Origin: VBKO01 sp036393835
GTDB lineage: Bacteria > Myxococcota > Myxococcia > Myxococcales > 40CM-4-68-19
NCBI GenBank assembly: GCA_036393835.1
Contig: DASWGI010000205.1
Coordinates: 1 to 9,952, forward strand
Direction: 5' to 3'
Length of the DNA: 9,952 nt
The position numbers and the translations under genes were made by a program. Within the stretch, counting starts at the first letter, position 1; every line of letters begins with the position of its first letter. The notes below the pieces were generated by a model, which was given only the letters and a program-made list of their open reading frames with translations, made no database searches and was not told where the DNA came from. Positions 6,699-9,952 of this stretch are shown piece after piece.

Positions 6699-7865
6699 AT
6701 GCGCGACCTTGCTTCCCGGATGGCCGACCTCGGCACCGAGACCGCTTTCGACGTGCTCGCCCGGGCCCGCGCCCTCGAGGCGCAGGGCCGCCGCGTGCTG
6801 CACCTGGAGATCGGCGAGCCGGACTTCCCCACCCCGCCGCACGTGGTGGAGGCAGGAGTGCAGGCGCTCCGCGACGGACACACCCGGTACGGGCCGCCGC
6901 CGGGCCTGCCCGCGCTGCGCGAGGCGATCTGCGAACGGATGCTTGCGGAACGCGGCGTCCGCGCCACGCCCGACGAGGTGGTTGTGACGCCCGGCGCCAA
7001 GCCCATCCTCTTCCTCGCGCTGCTCGCGACCGTCGGCCCCGGCGACGAGGTGCTGGTGCCCGATCCGGGTTTCCCCATCTACGAGTCCGTGGTTCGCTTC
7101 GCCGGCGCGCGCGTGGTGCCGGTGCCCGTACGCGAGGAGAGCGGCTTCTCGTTCGACGTCGACGCCGCGGAGCGCCTGATCACGCCGCGCACCCGCATGC
7201 TCATCTTCAACAGCCCGGCGAATCCGACCGGCGGGGCGACCACGGCGCGCGACCTGGAGCGCATCGCAGCCCTGGCCGAACGGCACGACCTGTGGGTGAT
7301 CGCCGACGAGATCTACGCGCGCATCTCCTACGAGGAGCCGCACCGATCCATTGCCGCGCTCCCCGGGATGCGGGAGCGCGTGATCCTCTCGGACGGCTTC
7401 TCCAAGGCGTACGCGATGACCGGCTGGCGGCTGGGCTTCGGGGTCGTCCCCCGCCGTCTGGCCGAGCCGCTCACCCGCCTGGTGATCAACTCGAACTCCT
7501 GCACCGCCGCCTTCGTGCAGCTCGCCGGCCTCGCGGCGCTGCGCGGCCCGCAGGACGCGGTGGACCGGATGGTGGCGGAGTTCCGCCGCCGCCGCGACCT
7601 GGTCGTGTCGTCTTTGCGCGACATCCCCGGCGTCCGTTGCGCCATGCCCCGCGGCGCGTTCTACGCCTTTCCCGACGTCCGCGGCCTGCCGGTGTCCGCG
7701 AACGAGCTCGCGTCCCGCCTCCTCGAGGAGCACGGCGTCGCGACGCTCTCCGGCACCGCCTTCGGCCCGGTGGGCGACGGTCACCTCCGCATCTCGTACG
7801 TCAGCGCGCCCGAGGTGCTCACCGAGGCGGTGCAGCGCATCCGCGGGGCGATCGAGCAGACATAG
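6699..7865 (+). CDS. PLP-dependent class I/II aminotransferase (AspC-like fold type I)
   Basis: A 388-residue cytoplasmic pyridoxal-phosphate transaminase that moves an amino group between an amino acid and a 2-oxo acid. Key features are IGEPDFPTPPHV (38-49), the substrate-loop region YGPPPGLPALREAI (64-77), NPTGG (175-179), IADEIYARI with Asp203 and Tyr206 for cofactor binding, Schiff-base Lys236 in SKAYAMTGWRLG, and Arg364 in LRISY for the substrate carboxylate. All expected catalytic residues are present. The start MRDLASRMADLGTETAF matches related proteins; an ATG at codon 8 is possible but less likely. No Shine-Dalgarno precedes the start. It is divergent from the transporter operon. Substrate (aspartate, aromatic, alanine or branched-chain) cannot be decided by eye, so no gene symbol is given. 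A link to the importer is possible but unproven. Confidence 0.94.
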   Translation: MRDLASRMADLGTETAFDVLARARALEAQGRRVLHLEIGEPDFPTPPHVVEAGVQALRDGHTRYGPPPGLPALREAICERMLAERGVRATPDEVVVTPGAKPILFLALLATVGPGDEVLVPDPGFPIYESVVRFAGARVVPVPVREESGFSFDVDAAERLITPRTRMLIFNSPANPTGGATTARDLERIAALAERHDLWVIADEIYARISYEEPHRSIAALPGMRERVILSDGFSKAYAMTGWRLGFGVVPRRLAEPLTRLVINSNSCTAAFVQLAGLAALRGPQDAVDRMVAEFRRRRDLVVSSLRDIPGVRCAMPRGAFYAFPDVRGLPVSANELASRLLEEHGVATLSGTAFGPVGDGHLRISYVSAPEVLTEAVQRIRGAIEQT

Positions 7866-7947
7866 CCAACGATTCGAGCGACGCTTCGGAGCTTGTCGAT
7901 TGTGCCTCTGGTCCGCCTGCCGTAACCTGTCGGTACGGGGTGCTTCG
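7866..7947 (+). other. Short intergenic gap between aminotransferase and lipoprotein
   Basis: 82 bp with no gene. A poor promoter-like pair, TTGTGC (7900-7905) and TAACCT (7923-7928) with 17-bp spacing, matches only 3 of 6 consensus bases each. No stable hairpin followed by a T-run is visible, so it is unclear whether the downstream pair is co-transcribed with the aminotransferase. Confidence 0.3.
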
Positions 7948-8148
7948 ATGCGCGCCTTCCTCGCCGCCGCCTTGCTGCTCTGCGCCTGCGCGCACGGCAA
8001 GGATGATCGCACTCTCTGTCCGGAGTACCGCGGTCAGCGCTGCCTCGGGGGGCAGACCTGCGCCCTCGACAAGCAGCGCGGCTGCGAAGTCTGCGCGTGC
8101 AAGGGGACCAACATCGGGCCGGACGGCAAGCCCACCGTGAACCAGTAG
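7948..8148 (+). CDS. Small cysteine-rich lipoprotein, function unknown
   Basis: A 66-residue protein. The N-terminus MRAFLAAALLLCACAH is a short lipoprotein signal peptide with lipobox L-C-A-C, giving lipidated Cys14; Cys at -2 is unusual. The mature part is about 53 residues with six further cysteines at 24, 32, 38, 46, 49 and 51, enough for three disulfides, ending in a hydrophilic tail GPDGKPTVNQ. The spacing C-x5-C-x2-D-x3-G-C-x2-C-x-C loosely recalls the second half of antistasin-type domains. It also resembles short CPEYRGQRC-type secreted proteins I associate with myxobacteria; neither gives a function. An ATG at 7900 in the same frame would add 16 residues before the signal peptide and is rejected. 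It ends 4 nt before the TonB-like gene, so the two are very likely co-translated and may act together in the envelope. Confidence 0.75.
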   Translation: MRAFLAAALLLCACAHGKDDRTLCPEYRGQRCLGGQTCALDKQRGCEVCACKGTNIGPDGKPTVNQ

Positions 8149-8152
8149 AGCG

Positions 8153-9325
8153 ATGGATCGCCGGTACCAGCGGCTCTGGGCAGCGGCGGCGGGGGCGCTG
8201 GCATTCCACGCCTTGGTCCTGCTCGCGCTGACGCTCCTGCCGCGCGCGAAGGAGGTCGCCCCTCGCCCGCCGGCGGTCCTTCGCGTGGAGCTACGTAAGG
8301 TCCCGGGCGCCAGGCCGCCGGCGAGCGGTGACAAGGAGGCGCCGAAAGCGACGGCCTCGCGAAAGGCCACGCCGCCGGCCGGCCGGATCGCGGCGCCCGG
8401 TGAAACGCCGGCCGGCGGAGAGAAGGCCGGAACCGGGCCCGAGCCGTGGTCGCGCGACTGGAGCGTCGCCGAGGGCATCGACCGTCCCGGCGGCGGCGCC
8501 TCGCTGCGGCTCGATCATCCCGAGGACGCGCTCGATCCCGGCGGTGGCCCCCAAGCCGACCGCCTCCCGGGCCCCGTCCGGGAGAAGTCGCGCGAAGCGA
8601 AGCTTGCCGAGGAAAAGGCGGCCGTCGAGCACCGGATCGAGAGCTGGGTCTCGGACGTGAAGGCGAAGGAGCGCGCGCAAACCCGCGACGACTACTGGCA
8701 AGCCGTCGAGGACGCGCTCCGGCGCGGGTTCGAACCTGGATGGGACGTGCTGGAACAAGGTCCTCGGAAGACGCCAAGCTCGACCCTTGGCGCTCTGGTC
8801 GAGACGTGGAAGAAGCAGGCCGCCGCCTACGGGAGGACGGGCAACCCCTTCGCCGGGTCGCCCGACGCGCCGGGTGCGCGCAAGGCTCTCGGCGAGGAGT
8901 TCCTCGAGCTCGCCAACGAGGACCGGGGCCTGGGCAGCGTGAGCCTGGGACGGACGCTCAACCTGTTCGGCATGGTGAGCGCGGCCGCGAGCGCGGCCGG
9001 CCAGATCTGGCACTACCGGCTGATCGCCTCGGTGCGAGTCACGCAACGCGAGGACGGCTCGCTCTTCGCCGTCGAGTTGCTCGACACGAGCGGGAACGCC
9101 GCGTACGACCGGCTGGCGCTGCGCCAGGCGCGCTCGCTGGGCACGCTCCAGCTCGGGCCTCCCCGCCAAGGAAGGGAGACCCTCTGGGCCTTCGAGACCG
9201 AGTTCTCGCAAGTCCCGCCGCTCCCGATCGCGGGCTGCGCGCTGGACGATTTCATCCCGCGGAACTGCTGGTACCCGCTGCAGAAGCGGGCGCACTCCCG
9301 CGTGCGCCTGCTGGCCATCTACTAG
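8153..9325 (+). CDS. Membrane-anchored TonB-like protein (TonB C-terminal domain) with Cys-containing tail
   Basis: A 390-residue envelope protein. One N-terminal membrane anchor (about 8-29) carries His19 in FHALVLLALTLLP, resembling the transmembrane His of TonB. A Pro/Ala/Lys-rich periplasmic linker follows (30-145), then a charged helical segment (145-195), a middle region of unknown fold (about 195-280), and a TonB-C-like domain at about 285-352. That domain is supported by YRLIASVRVTQREDGSL, the strand-turn ELLDTSGNAAYDRLAL and LWAFETEF. TonB normally ends near here, but this protein continues about 38 residues with Cys362 and Cys372. TonB proteins carry proton-motive-force energy from ExbBD to outer-membrane receptors; no exbB, exbD or receptor is in the window, so it may instead be a TonB-domain structural protein. 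The ATG is 4 nt after the lipoprotein stop; no strong ribosome binding site, so coupling is likely. Confidence 0.8.
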   Translation: MDRRYQRLWAAAAGALAFHALVLLALTLLPRAKEVAPRPPAVLRVELRKVPGARPPASGDKEAPKATASRKATPPAGRIAAPGETPAGGEKAGTGPEPWSRDWSVAEGIDRPGGGASLRLDHPEDALDPGGGPQADRLPGPVREKSREAKLAEEKAAVEHRIESWVSDVKAKERAQTRDDYWQAVEDALRRGFEPGWDVLEQGPRKTPSSTLGALVETWKKQAAAYGRTGNPFAGSPDAPGARKALGEEFLELANEDRGLGSVSLGRTLNLFGMVSAAASAAGQIWHYRLIASVRVTQREDGSLFAVELLDTSGNAAYDRLALRQARSLGTLQLGPPRQGRETLWAFETEFSQVPPLPIAGCALDDFIPRNCWYPLQKRAHSRVRLLAIY

Positions 9326-9328
9326 ATC

Positions 9329-9952
9329 TCAGAAGTCGTACGTCATGCCCGCGGAGAACGCCTGGATGTTGGTGCCGGTGAAGCACTGCGTCCCGTTCCC
9401 GATGAGCCCGATGCCGGGGGCGACGCCGGCCGTCGCCGGCCCGCTGCCGTCCTTGCAGTCCCAGGTGACGCCGTGCCCGCTCGGCCCGAGCGCGTAGTGC
9501 GCGCCGTCGCCGTTCATCATCCGGGCGTAGGCGAGGTACACCGTCGTCTTCCGATCGAACCAGTGCCGGTAGCCTCCGGTGACCATGTCCGCCGAGTTCG
9601 AGATCGGGCCGATGGTCGGGTCGCCGGGAGTGCTGTTTGCGTGCGCCCATGCGGCCATCACGTCGTCGTTGGGGGTGACCTTCTGCAAGGCGGAGAAGTA
9701 GAACCCGGAGCGCTGCCGCTCGTTGAAGGTCCCCACGTCGTCGCGGTGGAGGTCCTCGAAGAGCCCGGCAACGGTGGTCCCGGTCGCGGCGAGCGTGTAT
9801 TTCGCGCCGAACTTCCACGCCCATTCGTCGGCCACGCCGACCGTGGACACGCCGGCCGGCGTGGTCGCGCCCGCATCGCCGGTGCGGTTGACGCGCTTGT
9901 GTAACTCGTACGCGGCGACGCCCTTGAATCCGAAGTTCTCCCAGGTCGCCGC
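9329..9952 (-). CDS. Outer-membrane porin, C-terminal part (N-terminus beyond window edge)
   Basis: 207 residues are visible; the frame is open to base 9952, so the gene starts outside the window. It consists of alternating hydrophobic/hydrophilic beta strands separated by polar loops, for example WENFGFKGVAAYEL, EWAWKFGAKYTL, SGFYFSALQKV, ADMVTGGYRHWF and TTVYLAYARMMN. It ends in AFSAGMTYDF, a C-terminal aromatic strand that is the sorting signature of BamA-assembled barrels. The strand pattern fits Gram-negative general porins (porin_4/OmpC-like). A GTG at 9850 could be mistaken for a start, but barrel-like sequence continues upstream of it. The last large loop holds two Cys (DCKDGSG and TQCFTG) about 24 residues apart. 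The gene is convergent with the TonB-like gene, 3 nt between stops. The substrate is unknown. Confidence 0.85.
   Translation of the reverse strand, partial: AATWENFGFKGVAAYELHKRVNRTGDAGATTPAGVSTVGVADEWAWKFGAKYTLAATGTTVAGLFEDLHRDDVGTFNERQRSGFYFSALQKVTPNDDVMAAWAHANSTPGDPTIGPISNSADMVTGGYRHWFDRKTTVYLAYARMMNGDGAHYALGPSGHGVTWDCKDGSGPATAGVAPGIGLIGNGTQCFTGTNIQAFSAGMTYDF

Noticed and set aside
7900..7947. Upstream ATG extending the small lipoprotein by 16 residues
   Set aside because: The extension would place polar residues and a Cys before the signal peptide; the ATG at 7948 gives a standard lipoprotein N-terminus.
6648..8012. Long minus-strand open frame opposite the aminotransferase (454 codons)
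   Set aside because: No recognisable domain; it crosses the divergent gap and opposes a protein with intact PLP residues.
8978..9001. Short tandem GCGCGGCCG-type repeat
   Set aside because: It lies inside the TonB-like coding region, encodes Ala/Ser repeats (AAASAAG) and is explained by GC-rich codon use.
8291..9295. Minus-strand frame opposite the TonB-like gene (334 codons)
   Set aside because: Arg/Leu-rich shadow with no motif; the plus strand shows a membrane anchor and TonB-C-like domain.

Overview
The window is GC-rich (roughly two-thirds G+C by eye), with strong G/C bias at third codon positions. This makes long spurious open frames on the strand opposite most genes. The gene set (periplasmic binding protein, TonB-like protein, lipoprotein, beta-barrel porin) is that of a diderm (Gram-negative) bacterium. 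The combination of high GC, a liv-type transporter with an embedded acyl-CoA ligase, and a TonB-domain protein in a myxobacterial style suggests a deltaproteobacterium/Myxococcota (Anaeromyxobacter-like). That placement is an inference from style, not a proven identity.

Region 1 (1-6593, minus strand) is one compact six-gene operon, read right to left: livG (ATPase) - AMP-forming fatty-acid/aryl-CoA ligase - livH (permease) - livM (permease) - livK-type binding protein - livF (ATPase, running off the left edge with only its last residues missing). Junctions are a 4-nt overlap, a 1-nt overlap, and gaps of 1, 17 and 7 nt. A complete HAAT-family ABC importer is therefore co-translated with an enzyme that converts carboxylic acids to CoA thioesters. 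The simplest reading is uptake of a carboxylate (fatty, branched, aromatic or dicarboxylic acid) followed by immediate CoA activation, rather than plain leucine/isoleucine/valine uptake.

Region 2 (6594-6698) is a 105-bp divergent intergenic region holding weak candidate promoters in both directions and a short inverted repeat.

Region 3 (6699-9325, plus strand) holds a class I/II PLP aminotransferase. After an 82-bp gap come a tiny Cys-rich lipoprotein and, 4 nt further on, a membrane-anchored TonB-like protein with an unusual Cys-containing tail.

Region 4 (9329-9952, minus strand) is the C-terminal part of an outer-membrane porin, convergent with the TonB-like gene and separated from it by 3 nt.

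I saw no tRNA, rRNA, CRISPR array, insertion sequence, phage gene or convincing terminator. Most of the window is recognisable metabolism and envelope biology. The parts worth a second look are the ligase-containing transporter operon and the Cys-rich lipoprotein/TonB-like pair. I do not see evidence of a wholly new system.
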